NCBI GenBank assembly: GCA_013290025.1
Contig: JABCYV010000009.1
Coordinates: forward strand, 1-45,760
From: Acidobacteriota bacterium
Lineage (GTDB): Bacteria; Acidobacteriota; Terriglobia; Terriglobales; Acidobacteriaceae
Direction: 5' to 3'
DNA: 45,760 nucleotides
The translations under genes were made by a program, and so were the position numbers. Below the pieces are notes generated by a model. The model was not told the DNA's origin, ran no database searches, and saw nothing but the letters and a program-made list of their open reading frames with translations. Within the stretch, counting starts at the first letter, position 1. Every line of letters begins with the position of its first letter. Below, piece after piece: positions 16,834-26,290 of the stretch.

Positions 16834-18537
16834 ATGACTGAAATTGCCCGACCCGGAAAGAAATTAACGCTAGCGGAGAAACTTTCCCGGCTGAGGATCC
16901 GGTTGCGCGACCCGGAGTGGCGTCGATACGGCAAGCTCCTTTTTGCCGGCAAAGCAGTGGGTGTTGGTTTGGTCTTGCTCGTCATCGTCGTCATCTCCGG
17001 GATGTTCTTTGGTCACGTTTACGCCGCTGATTCGGAGGTCAAAACCGCGAGCGTGGTTAATCCCATCAACACCGTCTGGACGCTGCTGGCTGCATTCCTG
17101 GTGTTTGGCATGCAAGTCGGTTTCACCATGCTGGAAGCTGGGTTCTGCCGCTCGCGCGAGACCGTGAACGTGCTCATGGAGTGCATCGCGGACACATGTT
17201 TGTGCGGAATTCTCTTCTACGCCTTCGGCTTCTCTTTCATGTTCAGTCATGGCAATGGCTTCATCGGTTATCACTGGTTCTTCCTGCAGGGAGCTCCTGC
17301 AACTTATGAAAGCACTGGGGTGGCATTTTTGGCCTTCTGGCTCTTCCAGTTTGCCTTCGCCGATACCTGCTCGACCATCACGTCCGGGGCAATGATCGGA
17401 CGTACTGGATTTCTGGGTGACCTGCTGTACAGCGTCGCAGTTTCGGGCTTCATTTATCCCATCCTTGGTCACTGGGCTTGGGGCCCAGATGGCTTCCTGG
17501 CCCTGATGGGCACAGACGGCCACTTCCTTTCATCCCTGGGGGTAGGCTTCCACGATTTTGCGGGATCGACGGTGGTGCATACCATTGGCGGATTCATTGC
17601 GCTCGCTGGCGCCATCGTGCTCGGTCCGCGCCTGGGTCGGAGATTCAAGCGCGACGGTGGTGGCCCAATGATGCCGCACGATTTGACCATCGCGGCCACC
17701 GGCGGTCTGATTCTGTGGTTCGGGTGGTATGGCTTCAATCCTGGCAGCACACTCTCCGCGATGGATTTCGAAGGTATCGGTCGAGTGGCGGCGAACACCA
17801 CGCTGGCAGCCTGCGCGGCGGGATTGACCGCCATGATTTATGCCCACATCTTGACCAATAGGTGGGACATGGGCTTTACCGTAAATGGATTCCTGGCGGG
17901 TTTGGTCGCCATCACTTGCCCCTGTTACTGGGTCAGCCCGGCAGGATCGCTCTTGTTGGGAGGTGTCGCAGGCGTGATCGTTGTTGCCGGCATCGAATTA
18001 CTGGAGTGGCTGCGCATTGACGATCCCATTGGCGCGGTTCCAGTGCATGGTATCGCGGGCATCTGGGGGACTCTGTCCTTGGGCCTATTCGCTTGCGGCA
18101 AGTACGGATCCACCGGGCCGATTTCTCCGGACAACTCGGTTCCGCTGAAGGGGCTGTTCTACGGCGGCGGCACACAAGTGCTGGCTGCCCAAGCGATCGG
18201 AAGTCTGACAATTACGCTCTGCACATTCGCGGTAGCCATGGCGGTGATGCATCTGGTCAATGCCACAGGACTGCTACGGGTATCGGAAGAAGGCGAGCTT
18301 TACGGTCTCGATTTGTACGAGCATGGTATGTCGGCCTATCCGGAATATGTCATCTCGGACGTGGGCTCACCTGTTGGCGCTGGTGTTTCGGAAGGCGGGA
18401 CTGAGGAAAGGCCGGTGAGTATTCCTTGGCCAGTTCAAGTCAGTGGCCCCTCAAGGTCTGATGCTCAGCCGCAAGGTGCTACGATCCGACGAGGTAATCC
18501 ATCACAAGATACGGCGATGGGGGAATCGATCGCGTAA
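16834..18537 (+). CDS. amt: Ammonium transporter, Amt family
   Basis: 567 residues, longer than the usual 400-450 because of both ends. The N-terminus has a basic cytosolic stretch and an extra hydrophobic segment (about 41-62) that may be a signal peptide, ending near HVYAADS. The eleven-helix Amt core (about 78-480) keeps the pore histidines H249 (GSTVVHTIGG) and H405 (VPVHGIAGIWG) and the essential acidic residue D177 (FADTCSTITSGAM). The C-terminal tail of about 85 residues (after GLDLYEHGMSAYPEY) is long and Pro/Ser-rich. It moves ammonium across the inner membrane. No adjacent PII (glnB/glnK) gene is present, although such genes often neighbour amt. Confidence 0.95.
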   Translation: MTEIARPGKKLTLAEKLSRLRIRLRDPEWRRYGKLLFAGKAVGVGLVLLVIVVISGMFFGHVYAADSEVKTASVVNPINTVWTLLAAFLVFGMQVGFTMLEAGFCRSRETVNVLMECIADTCLCGILFYAFGFSFMFSHGNGFIGYHWFFLQGAPATYESTGVAFLAFWLFQFAFADTCSTITSGAMIGRTGFLGDLLYSVAVSGFIYPILGHWAWGPDGFLALMGTDGHFLSSLGVGFHDFAGSTVVHTIGGFIALAGAIVLGPRLGRRFKRDGGGPMMPHDLTIAATGGLILWFGWYGFNPGSTLSAMDFEGIGRVAANTTLAACAAGLTAMIYAHILTNRWDMGFTVNGFLAGLVAITCPCYWVSPAGSLLLGGVAGVIVVAGIELLEWLRIDDPIGAVPVHGIAGIWGTLSLGLFACGKYGSTGPISPDNSVPLKGLFYGGGTQVLAAQAIGSLTITLCTFAVAMAVMHLVNATGLLRVSEEGELYGLDLYEHGMSAYPEYVISDVGSPVGAGVSEGGTEERPVSIPWPVQVSGPSRSDAQPQGATIRRGNPSQDTAMGESIA

Positions 18538-18715
18538 GGCAGGGCGCACCTTAGTCGCTTCTAACTACGGCGTATCGGCTCATTCCTTCCAAATTCTTGT
18601 CTCCTGAATTCTGGTCTGGCACACCATCTCTGAACAGCCGTACGTCTGTGCCCTCCTTCATCTCCAACGATTCGCCGGCCTTTTGGTTTATCCTTGCCTG
18701 CTTCGAGGAGAAACC

Positions 18716-21700
18716 GTGACTTCTAACCTTCGCAGCGTGGCATGGATTCTATCGTCCGTTGTGGTTCTAACCGTCCTCGCTCAAACCCAGGTGGTCGACT
18801 CTAAGCTGTATCAAGACATGCGTTGGCGATTGATCGGTCCTTTTCGCGGCGGCCGCAGCGTGGCCGTCGCTGGAATACCATCTCAGCCTAACGTTTTCTT
18901 CATGGCGCCGAATAATGGCGGAGTGTGGAAGACCATCGACTACGGTCGCACCTGGAACCCGATTTTCGACGATCAGCCCTCCGGTTCGGTAGGTGCGCTG
19001 GCGATCGCGCCCTCGAATCCGGACATCATCTATGTAGGCAGCGGCGAGGGTTTGCGCCGCCCCGATCTGTCCACGGGAGATGGAATTTATAAGTCAACGG
19101 ACGGCGGTCGCACCTGGCAACATCTCGGCTTGCGCGATGGACAACAGATCGGCGCCATCCTGGTCGATCCACACGATCCTAACCGCCTCTTCGTCGCCGT
19201 GGTCGGCCATCCTTATGGCCGAAACGCAGAACGGGGAGTATTCCGCTCGGTCGATGGCGGCCCGAACTGGGAGAAGGTTTTGTACAGGGATGAAAATACG
19301 GGCGCGATTGATCTCGCATTCGACCCTTCGAATTCTCAAATCATTTATGCCGATATGTGGGCCTCGCGCCGCCCACCGTGGACCACCGGCAATTCCTACA
19401 AAGCGCCTGGAAGCGGCCTTTACAAATCAGTGGACGGCGGCACAACCTGGCGGCAATTGACCAACGGTCTTCCGACGTGGTCTGACCATTTGGGCCGCAT
19501 CGGATTAGGTGTCGCGCTTAGCGATGCCCGCCGAGTCTACGCGCTGGTGGATTCGCCGAGCCTGGGTGGTCTGTATCGCTCTGACGATGCCGGCGAGAGT
19601 TGGGAGCGCATCAACTCCGACAAACGTATTTGGGGGAGAGGTGACGACTTCGCGTGCGTCCGGGTTGATCCAAAGGACAAGGACACAATCTACGTCGCTA
19701 ACATCTCCACTTACCGCTCGTCCGATGGCGGCCGCAACTTTACGGCGATAAAAGGGGCACCGGGAGGCGACGACTACCACACGGTATGGGTCAATCCAGA
19801 GAATCCGCAGATCATCGCGCTCGCGGTCGACCAGGGAGTCACGATCAGTGTGAACGGCCGACAGACCTGGAGCTCCTGGTACAACCAGCCAACGGCGCAG
19901 TTCTACCACGTCATCACGGACAACCAGTTTCCTTACTGGGTATATGGCGGTCAACAGGAGAGCGGAAGCATTGGCACTTCGAGCCGTGGCGATGCCGGTG
20001 AAATTACGTTTCGCGATTGGTATCCAGTCGGCGTGGAGGAATATGGCTATGTGGCGCCTGATCCGCTAGACCCCAACGTTATTTTCGGAGGGAAAGTTAC
20101 CCGATTCAACCGACTCACGGGACAGACGCAGGATGTCTCACCGGTGGTTCTGCGTACGGGACAATATCGTTTCAATCGCACTGCGCCGTTGATTTTTTCG
20201 CCAGTCGATCCGCACGTGCTTTTTCTGGGTTCGAATGTCTTATTCAAGACGACCGATAGCGGGATCAATTGGCAAATCGTTAGTCCCGATCTGACGCGTG
20301 AAGACCCTGGCGTGCCGTCCAGCCTCGGCGTATTTGTCGAGTCTGACGAAGCCAAAGGGAAGCATCGTGGCGTGATCTATTCCATTGCGCCGTCGCCTAA
20401 AGACGTGAGCCTGATTTGGGCGGGAACAGATGACGGTCTGATCTGGGTCACCCGCGATGCCGGGAAGAATTGGCAGAATGTAACTCCGGCCGAACTCACG
20501 CCGTGGAGCAAGTTGGCCCAAATAGACTCCTCCCACTTCGACGCGGAGACGGCGTATGCCGCAGTAAATCGCTTCCGCTTGGACGATCTGCATCCTTACA
20601 TTTATCGCACTCACGATAGCGGAAAAACCTGGCGCGCAATTGTCGACGGTATCCCTGCCAATGAGCCGGTAAATACAGTTCGTGAAGATCCCGAACGCAA
20701 AGGCCTGCTCTTTGCCGGAACCGAGCGCACAGTCTACGTCTCATTCGACGACGGCGATCACTGGCAGTCGTTGCGGCTGAATCTTCCTGCTACTTCGATT
20801 CGAGACTTAGTTATTCATCAGGACGACATCGTCGTGGGCACGCATGGACGTTCGTTCTGGATACTCGACGATATCACGCCTCTGCGCCAGATCGGTTCCT
20901 TCAATTCGGATGCTTATCTGTTTGCGCCGCAGTTGACGTATCGTGTGCGACGCAGCAACAACACTGATACTCCACTGCCGCCGGAGGAACCGGCTGGACA
21001 AAATCCTCCCGACGGCGCAGTTATTGACTACGCCTTGAAATCGGCCTCATCGGGAGAGGTCACGATGGAGATTGCTGACGAATCTGGAAAATTGATTCGT
21101 CGTTTTTCGAGCACGGACAAGCCGGAACCGTTGAATGAGAACGAGCTGAACATCCCAACCTATTGGATCCGTCCGCCGCGAACACTTTCATCCGCTGCGG
21201 GTATGCACCGGTTTGTTTGGGACCTACACTATCCGCCGCCGGAGTCGGTCGAGCATGAATATCCCATTTCAGCCATCTACCATGAGACTCCGCGGTATCC
21301 GCTGGGCCCCGCGGTTCTCCCAGGCGAATATACCGTGAGGCTTACCGTCGGCGGCAAGAGTTACTCTCAGCCACTTACCGTCAAAACGGATCCGCGGGTA
21401 AAGACCTCGAGCGATGGCCTGCGGCAGCAGTTTGAACTGGAGTCGAACATCGTCCAATCCATGAATGTTGACTATGAAGCACTACAGCAGGTACGCAGTC
21501 TGCGCGAGGAGCTCATCAAGAAAGGTCACACCGGGAAGTCTGCGGAAGCAATGGCTGCTCTCGCGCAGGAGCTCGCGGAACTGGAAGGCAAAACCGAGGG
21601 CTCGACTTTCCTGAGCACGCCGGAGGGGAGAAGTCTGACGCGGCTGAATGTTGCACTCAACAACCTGTTGAAAGCTGTCGACAACGCGGACACCGCCCCC

Positions 21701-21805
21701 ACTCCGGCCGAGCTAGAGACCTTTAAGGATGTGAGTCGCGTGCTCGATCAGCAGTTGGCGCACTGGAAGGAGATCAAGAGCATGAGATCTGAGAAATCCC
21801 AGTAA
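18716..21805 (+). CDS. Large secreted Asp-box (BNR/sortilin-like) propeller protein
   Basis: 1029 residues from GTG 18716, which has GAGGAG 5 bases upstream; a TTG at 18683 is open but less likely. A signal peptide (about 1-25, SVAWILSSVVVLTVLAQ) is followed by a double propeller with at least ten Asp-box repeats S-x-D-x-G-x-x-W (KSTDGGRTW, KSVDGGTTW, RSDDAGESW, KTTDSGINW, VTRDAGKNW, RTHDSGKTW). These fold like sialidase and VPS10/sortilin propellers. A C-terminal region (about 740-1029) contains a beta-sandwich-like part and a helical coiled segment (LREELIKKG, LAQELAELEGK). No catalytic sialidase residues could be assigned, so binding or an unknown glycosidase-like role is possible. It is convergent, 8 bases apart, with the FecR-like gene. 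Confidence 0.88.
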   Translation: MTSNLRSVAWILSSVVVLTVLAQTQVVDSKLYQDMRWRLIGPFRGGRSVAVAGIPSQPNVFFMAPNNGGVWKTIDYGRTWNPIFDDQPSGSVGALAIAPSNPDIIYVGSGEGLRRPDLSTGDGIYKSTDGGRTWQHLGLRDGQQIGAILVDPHDPNRLFVAVVGHPYGRNAERGVFRSVDGGPNWEKVLYRDENTGAIDLAFDPSNSQIIYADMWASRRPPWTTGNSYKAPGSGLYKSVDGGTTWRQLTNGLPTWSDHLGRIGLGVALSDARRVYALVDSPSLGGLYRSDDAGESWERINSDKRIWGRGDDFACVRVDPKDKDTIYVANISTYRSSDGGRNFTAIKGAPGGDDYHTVWVNPENPQIIALAVDQGVTISVNGRQTWSSWYNQPTAQFYHVITDNQFPYWVYGGQQESGSIGTSSRGDAGEITFRDWYPVGVEEYGYVAPDPLDPNVIFGGKVTRFNRLTGQTQDVSPVVLRTGQYRFNRTAPLIFSPVDPHVLFLGSNVLFKTTDSGINWQIVSPDLTREDPGVPSSLGVFVESDEAKGKHRGVIYSIAPSPKDVSLIWAGTDDGLIWVTRDAGKNWQNVTPAELTPWSKLAQIDSSHFDAETAYAAVNRFRLDDLHPYIYRTHDSGKTWRAIVDGIPANEPVNTVREDPERKGLLFAGTERTVYVSFDDGDHWQSLRLNLPATSIRDLVIHQDDIVVGTHGRSFWILDDITPLRQIGSFNSDAYLFAPQLTYRVRRSNNTDTPLPPEEPAGQNPPDGAVIDYALKSASSGEVTMEIADESGKLIRRFSSTDKPEPLNENELNIPTYWIRPPRTLSSAAGMHRFVWDLHYPPPESVEHEYPISAIYHETPRYPLGPAVLPGEYTVRLTVGGKSYSQPLTVKTDPRVKTSSDGLRQQFELESNIVQSMNVDYEALQQVRSLREELIKKGHTGKSAEAMAALAQELAELEGKTEGSTFLSTPEGRSLTRLNVALNNLLKAVDNADTAPTPAELETFKDVSRVLDQQLAHWKEIKSMRSEKSQ

Positions 21806-21813
21806 ACGCTTAG

Positions 21814-22476
21814 TTAGGGCTTCGATGGACTGGCAGGCTCATCGTCTTGCAGCAGAACCCAAGTTATCAATCCTCCGACAGCGGCAGCTCCCACTCCTAT
21901 GGCGACGGGCGAATCCAGTATGCCGCCGCCCGCCGCGGGAGGGGCTGCACCCCCTCCTCGCCGTTTTTTCTTCTTCCTGTCCTGGTCAGACTGGGAGTCA
22001 TCCCGCGTGGTTTGCTCGCCCTGGGCCAGGGTGGAAGTCTGGCTCCCGTCGCTAACACTCAGGTCACCTTTGCGCGCTACGATCTGAATTGTTCCGTTCA
22101 AGTCGCTCACATCAAATTCCGTCAAGGCGTTTGAGGTGGGCGAGACCGTAACGTCCCCGGCGCGAGTCGTCATGCCCTTGGAGGTGGCTACTGTGACGCT
22201 ACCGTGTTCAATCGAAACCGCCGCGCCTTCGAATTTGACCAGAGAATCCGGGAGTATGATCACACTGGAGCCCGCAGCATTGATGTTGGCCACGGAGTCG
22301 GGCTTGGTTTGCACCAGATCGCCAGAAAAAACCACCGAGGTCTTCGGCACACCGCTCCCATTAAGCCATGCCGTACCCCTCGCATAGAGCATCGCGGAGT
22401 CGGCGGCAAACATCGAGGCGGGAACTATTAAGATCAGAATCCAGCAGAAAGCGTTCCGCAGTGTAGTCACACTCAT
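21814..22476 (-). CDS. Secreted FecR-like protein with C-terminal membrane helix
   Basis: 220 residues from ATG 22476 (GGAG 6 bases upstream); an in-frame ATG at 22506 adds 10 residues in front of the signal peptide. The signal peptide (WILILIVPASMFA) is followed by a beta-rich domain with the FecR-type pattern (AWLNGSGVPKTSVVFSGD, then VILPDSLVKFEGAAVSIEHG, then ALTEFDVSDLNGTIQIVARKG). Then come a charged KKKKRRGGG linker, a Gly/Ala/Pro stretch and a helix (VAIGVGAAAVGGLITWVLL) near the end. Related domains occur in FecR-type regulators and in proteins of polysaccharide or surface export, and the C-terminal helix could anchor it. Function not assigned. Confidence 0.72.
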   Translation of the reverse strand: MSVTTLRNAFCWILILIVPASMFAADSAMLYARGTAWLNGSGVPKTSVVFSGDLVQTKPDSVANINAAGSSVIILPDSLVKFEGAAVSIEHGSVTVATSKGMTTRAGDVTVSPTSNALTEFDVSDLNGTIQIVARKGDLSVSDGSQTSTLAQGEQTTRDDSQSDQDRKKKKRRGGGAAPPAAGGGILDSPVAIGVGAAAVGGLITWVLLQDDEPASPSKP

Positions 22477-23039
22477 GCCGCGCTCCGCACAGATGTATTT
22501 GTCCAAATCCTAGCCCTAACACCAATGACCGTCAATTGCCTTTGTGTTGTCTGCTGAGGCTACGGAAGCCGTGCTGGTGACGACCAGCGTTTCATGAATC
22601 ATTTTTCCTGTCCGCACTTTGGGAACAATTGTGCGGCGTTGCTGCAGTCGATCGTGCCCCGCATACGCATCTACCGTCGAAGATTTGGCTGCTCACACCC
22701 GAGGTTGGCGGGGCCAGACCTGATGCAGCCCGCGATCCGACGTCAGGAATCAGATTTCCCGAAACAGGCCCATCCCTACCCATCACTGTGCAAATTTTTA
22801 CCACCAGTCACATGGGTTTTGGTAACATCTTTATACACAAAGCTAAGTAATTGCGAAATAACCTGCTTGCCTTTGTTATTTCCTCTGGGAAGTGGTCTTA
22901 TTCGTGCTTTCATACATTGCGAAAGATCTTGCCGATCTCAGGTAGTCAGAAGGGTTCAGCCAGCGTTTTGGCCAACGCTCTTTGTATTTGGTCGAGAAAG
23001 CAGCCAGCGGGAATTATTAGGCATCGCATAGATTACTTC
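22477..23039. other. Gene-free divergent region between FecR-like and TonB-family genes
   Basis: 563 bases. Open frames on both strands here have atypical composition (Cys, His and Arg-rich) and no ribosome sites, so I regard them as non-coding. The stretch 22795-22850 is AT-rich and is the best place for the promoter of the TonB-family gene, but no clear pair of hexamers stands out. Confidence 0.4.
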
Positions 23040-24089
23040 ATGTCCCAAACTCCCGAGAGCGCATTGTTTGGCATGCTTCCCGAGAGGCGGCCCCCCTGGA
23101 AAGAGTTTGTTTTCAGCGTAGGCACCCAAAGCGTGGCGGTGTGGCTCCTAGCGTGGGTGGGGGTATTCCACCCGGAGGTTTGGGTTCCTCCCACCCACGA
23201 TTATCATTTCGTCCAACTAGTGAATACGCCGTTGCCGGTTAATCATGAGCCTGCTCCGGTGCGGGTAATCCAGCCGACATCTCGGGCACGTCTGACAGAC
23301 CCATCGCCGGATGCGCTGCGAGTTCCGGCAGAGGTCAAAACCAAGGCACGAGCGGACGATCCGCTGACGGCGCCAAAGATTCAGGTGGTCGCGAGCAAGA
23401 CTCCGTCGGTTGCGCCCGCCGCGCCGGTGATTCCGCGCCAATTGGTGAAAACTAACGTCTTTTCGACCGGCAGTTCTGCTACACCCACGATAGCGACTGC
23501 GCCACAGCAAGTGCAGACCGGGGGCTTCGGCGATCCTAATGGTGTGCCCGCGCGGGACGGCCACGGCAAACCGGTTACAATCGCAGCATTAGGGTCATTC
23601 GACTTGCCATCCGGACCAGGCTACGGCAACGGCACCGGAGGCGAACGCGGCACCCGTGGCGTGGTAGCCAGCACCGGTTTCGGCAATGGCGCAGCGACCG
23701 GCGATGGCAGTGGCCGGGCGAACATCTCACGGGGGACGGTGCGGCAGAGTGGATTCGGTGATGCCGAGCCCGCTTCGACGGCGCAGCTCCGGCCTAAGCC
23801 TGCGGATCCGGCCGCCGCCAAACTGATACCCGCGGAAATCATTTCAAAACCAACTCCTGTCTACACCGATGAAGCCAGAAAACTTCACGTGGAAGGTGAA
23901 GTGCAACTCGAGGTAGTCTTCGAGTCTTCTGGAAAACTACGCATCCTGCGGGTCGTTCGGGGCCTCGGCCACGGACTGGACGAGGCAGCGGTTCGCGCCG
24001 CCGAACAAATCCGCTTCAAGCCTGCTTCGCAGGGTGGTCAACCCGCTGATTGCACTGCCGTGGTTCACATCGTGTTCCAACTGACCTAA
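23040..24089 (+). CDS. TonB-family energy transducer protein
   Basis: 349 residues from ATG 23040; the frame is open 63 codons further but that part is not protein-like. A cytosolic start leads to one inner-membrane helix (about 27-43, VFSVGTQSVAVWLLAWVGVF). A long periplasmic linker rich in Pro, Ala and then Gly (about 60-250, with PSGPGYGNGTGGERG) precedes the TonB C-terminal domain (about 255-349: PVYTDEARKLHVEGEVQLEV, then VVRGLGHGLDEAAVRAAEQIRF and KPA). It passes energy to outer-membrane receptors or serves a related periplasm-spanning role. No exbB/exbD is nearby. An M48 peptidase gene starts 28 bases later and is probably co-transcribed. Confidence 0.85.
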   Translation: MSQTPESALFGMLPERRPPWKEFVFSVGTQSVAVWLLAWVGVFHPEVWVPPTHDYHFVQLVNTPLPVNHEPAPVRVIQPTSRARLTDPSPDALRVPAEVKTKARADDPLTAPKIQVVASKTPSVAPAAPVIPRQLVKTNVFSTGSSATPTIATAPQQVQTGGFGDPNGVPARDGHGKPVTIAALGSFDLPSGPGYGNGTGGERGTRGVVASTGFGNGAATGDGSGRANISRGTVRQSGFGDAEPASTAQLRPKPADPAAAKLIPAEIISKPTPVYTDEARKLHVEGEVQLEVVFESSGKLRILRVVRGLGHGLDEAAVRAAEQIRFKPASQGGQPADCTAVVHIVFQLT

Positions 24090-24117
24090 AATAGATCGTC
24101 TTCGCGAAGGGGTTTCT

Positions 24118-25827
24118 ATGCGCTTTTCTGTTTTCCTATTTCTCCCGGCAGTTCTCGCTTTATCGCTGTTTGCACTGGCCCAGGACACGAATTCCACCAG
24201 CGGTGCATCGCAGACTCAAGGGGCTGCAACGCAGTCGGGTACGCCATCCGCCCCTGCTTCTTTCGACCAGGTTATCGACCGGGTGGTGCAACGCGAACAT
24301 TTCTTCAACGCCGAGATGCGACATCTGCACCCCATGGTCGAGACCTACATCCAAAATTTCAAGGGCAATGCCCAAGCCGGCGTAGTGCCGGTGAGCGATC
24401 AGTATTTCCTCGGCCGTCTCGATATGACGGAAGGAACCAAGGACCGTTCTTTCATGGGTGAGCCAGGACTCGGCCACAAGGTCCTGTCAAAGTTCACCAG
24501 TCTTTACTCCGTGAGGTTCTTGCCCCTTGGCTTTGCCCAAATGGCAATTCTGGATCAAGACTTCCAGCGTAAGTACTACAACATCACGTTCGCTCGGCGG
24601 GAGTTTTTGGGAGAAATTCGCTGTCTGGTGTTCGACGTGGAGCCCAGAAAAGGGTCAGGCAACGGACGCTTCATTGGCAGAATTTGGGTTGAAGATCAGG
24701 ACTTCAACATCGTCCGCTTCAATGGCACCTACCAATCTCCATCGCATTCCAGCTACTACCTGCACTTTGATAGTTGGCGCCTGAATCTCCGTCCCGGGAT
24801 GTGGCTACCAGCGTACGTTTACAGCGAAGAAACCGGTATGCATTCCGGGGTCACGAGTAATCTCAACTTCAAGGCGCAAACCCGGCTGTGGGGTTACGAC
24901 CTAAAGAACCCAGGTCAGAGCGAGGAGTTTACTCAGATCCTGGTGGAGGCGCCGCAGACGGTGCGCGATCAGAGCACCGCGGCACAGGACGCCAGCCCCG
25001 TCGAAAGCCAGCGCCTCTGGGAGCGCCAAGCCGAAGACAATGCAGTCGAGCGGCTCCAGAAAATTGGTTTGATCGCTCCCGAGGGCGAAGTGGACAAGGT
25101 CCTACAAACGGTTGTCAACAATCTGGTCGTCACCAACAATCTCGAGATTGTGCCCGACGTGCGCACCCGCGTTCTGCTTACTTCACCGCTGGAATCTTTC
25201 ACCATTGGGCACACCATTGTAGTCAGCCGCGGTCTGCTCGACGTGCTCCCCGACGAAGCTTCATTGGCAATGGTAATGGCCCATGAACTCGGTCATATCG
25301 TGTTGGGCCATGGCGGGGACACAAAGATGGCGTTTTATGATCGAATGTTCTTCCCCGACGTGCAGGCATTCGAGCAGCTAGATTTCACTCACACCCCGGC
25401 GGAAGAGGCTGCCGCGGATCAGAAGGCGCTTGACTTGCTCGGCCACTCGCCATACAAAGACAAACTGTCCAACGCCGGACTGTTCCTCAAGGCGCTTCAA
25501 GCGAATGCTCCGCAGCTCAAGAGCCTGATCCGGCCGCACATGGGTAACGGCCTGGCCTATAGTCAGTCGGTGCGGATGTCAGCTTTGCTCACCGCTGCTC
25601 CTCAGCTGGACACTAAGCGGACCGATCAGATTGCCGCCTTACCTCTGGGAGGGCGGATCAAGCTGGATCCTTGGACCAGCCGAATCGAGTTGTTGAAGAC
25701 GAAGCCCGTCGCGCTGGTTTCAGCCAGTGAAAAGCTGCCTTTTGAGGTGACGCCTTTCTTTCCCTTCCTGACACGCTTGCCGGCCCCCAGCCCTGAAAAA
25801 GCTGCACTTACCGAGCCAGCGAAGTGA
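24118..25827 (+). CDS. Secreted M48-family zinc metallopeptidase
   Basis: 569 residues with a signal peptide (MRFSVFLFLPAVLALSLFALAQ). The first half (about 40-290) resembles an outer-membrane-lipoprotein-sorting-like beta fold (FARREFLGEIRCLVFDVEP, then GRIWVEDQDFNIVRFNGTY). The second half holds the peptidase: HELGH with H389, E390 and H393, and the third zinc ligand E430 in the E-x3-D motif (E430-A-A-A-D434). It lies in the periplasm, probably for envelope protein quality control, as for BepA-like M48 peptidases. The start has GAAGGGG upstream. It follows the TonB-family gene by 28 bases. Confidence 0.88.
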   Translation: MRFSVFLFLPAVLALSLFALAQDTNSTSGASQTQGAATQSGTPSAPASFDQVIDRVVQREHFFNAEMRHLHPMVETYIQNFKGNAQAGVVPVSDQYFLGRLDMTEGTKDRSFMGEPGLGHKVLSKFTSLYSVRFLPLGFAQMAILDQDFQRKYYNITFARREFLGEIRCLVFDVEPRKGSGNGRFIGRIWVEDQDFNIVRFNGTYQSPSHSSYYLHFDSWRLNLRPGMWLPAYVYSEETGMHSGVTSNLNFKAQTRLWGYDLKNPGQSEEFTQILVEAPQTVRDQSTAAQDASPVESQRLWERQAEDNAVERLQKIGLIAPEGEVDKVLQTVVNNLVVTNNLEIVPDVRTRVLLTSPLESFTIGHTIVVSRGLLDVLPDEASLAMVMAHELGHIVLGHGGDTKMAFYDRMFFPDVQAFEQLDFTHTPAEEAAADQKALDLLGHSPYKDKLSNAGLFLKALQANAPQLKSLIRPHMGNGLAYSQSVRMSALLTAAPQLDTKRTDQIAALPLGGRIKLDPWTSRIELLKTKPVALVSASEKLPFEVTPFFPFLTRLPAPSPEKAALTEPAK

Positions 25828-25974
25828 AGTCGAGGACGGCGCTTGAGCAGGGCTTTCGTCCATGCGGATCTGCCGGGAGAAATGGAAGAACAGGCAGAGA
25901 GCAGAGAAATGATTACAGTGCTGGAGGGAACGCGACGCGCCGAGGAAACGCGTCACTCACACTAGATATGTAAT

Positions 25975-26139
25975 CTACTGAATCGAGCTGCCGACCGACG
26001 AAAATACGTTGTTGGCGTTAGATCCGATTAAGCGGATCGTGCCCACTACGATCACGAGAATCACAGCCAGCATCACCGCATACTCCGCGATGTCCTGACC
26101 TTGCTCGTCTGTCCAAAGTTGCCGCAAAAATCTTGCCAC
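25975..26139 (-). CDS. Flp/Fap-type pilin subunit
   Basis: 54 residues from GTG 26139. This start is chosen because GGAGG lies exactly 6 bases upstream; the open frame runs another 44 codons with no support. The sequence ARFLRQLWTDEQGQDIAEYA followed by VMLAVILVIVVGTI is the standard Flp prepilin layout: short basic leader, Gly-(X)-x-x-AEY processing region, then one hydrophobic helix and a polar tail (NANNVFSSVGSSIQ). Flp pilins are processed by a TadV-like peptidase and assembled by the Tad machine, none of which is in the window. A hairpin sits directly against its ribosome site. It lies downstream of a two-component pair on the same strand. Confidence 0.88.
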   Translation of the reverse strand: MARFLRQLWTDEQGQDIAEYAVMLAVILVIVVGTIRLIGSNANNVFSSVGSSIQ

Positions 26140-26150
26140 GAGGCCCCTCC

Positions 26151-26169
26151 TTAGCGCCTTAGGCGCTAA
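26151..26169 (-). promoter_or_regulatory. Hairpin adjoining the Flp pilin ribosome site
   Basis: On the minus strand TTAGCGCC-TAA-GGCGCTAA forms a perfect 8-bp stem whose 3' arm runs straight into GGAGG of the pilin gene. It could protect the 5' end of a highly expressed mRNA or tune access to the ribosome site. Confidence 0.5.
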
Positions 26170-26263
26170 CCGAATTTGACGCACTACTCGTTTGTAGTCT
26201 AAGGATCTTAGAGGTATCGTAGTTGTCCTGCTGACGCCTTGCCAATGGCCTAGAGGTGGCATC

Positions 26264-26283
26264 AATAGCACGAAAGTGCTATT
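26264..26283 (-). terminator. Hairpin after the response-regulator gene
   Basis: AATAGCAC-TTTC-GTGCTATT (minus strand) is a perfect 8-bp stem starting 8 bases after the response-regulator stop. No U-tract follows, so termination may be partial, with read-through to the pilin gene. Confidence 0.45.
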
Positions 26284-26290
26284 ACCTTAA

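Noticed and set aside
22594-23031. 145-codon plus-strand frame before the TonB-family gene
   Set aside because: Rich in Cys, His and Arg, no ribosome site, no recognisable segment; it looks like a chance frame in non-coding DNA.
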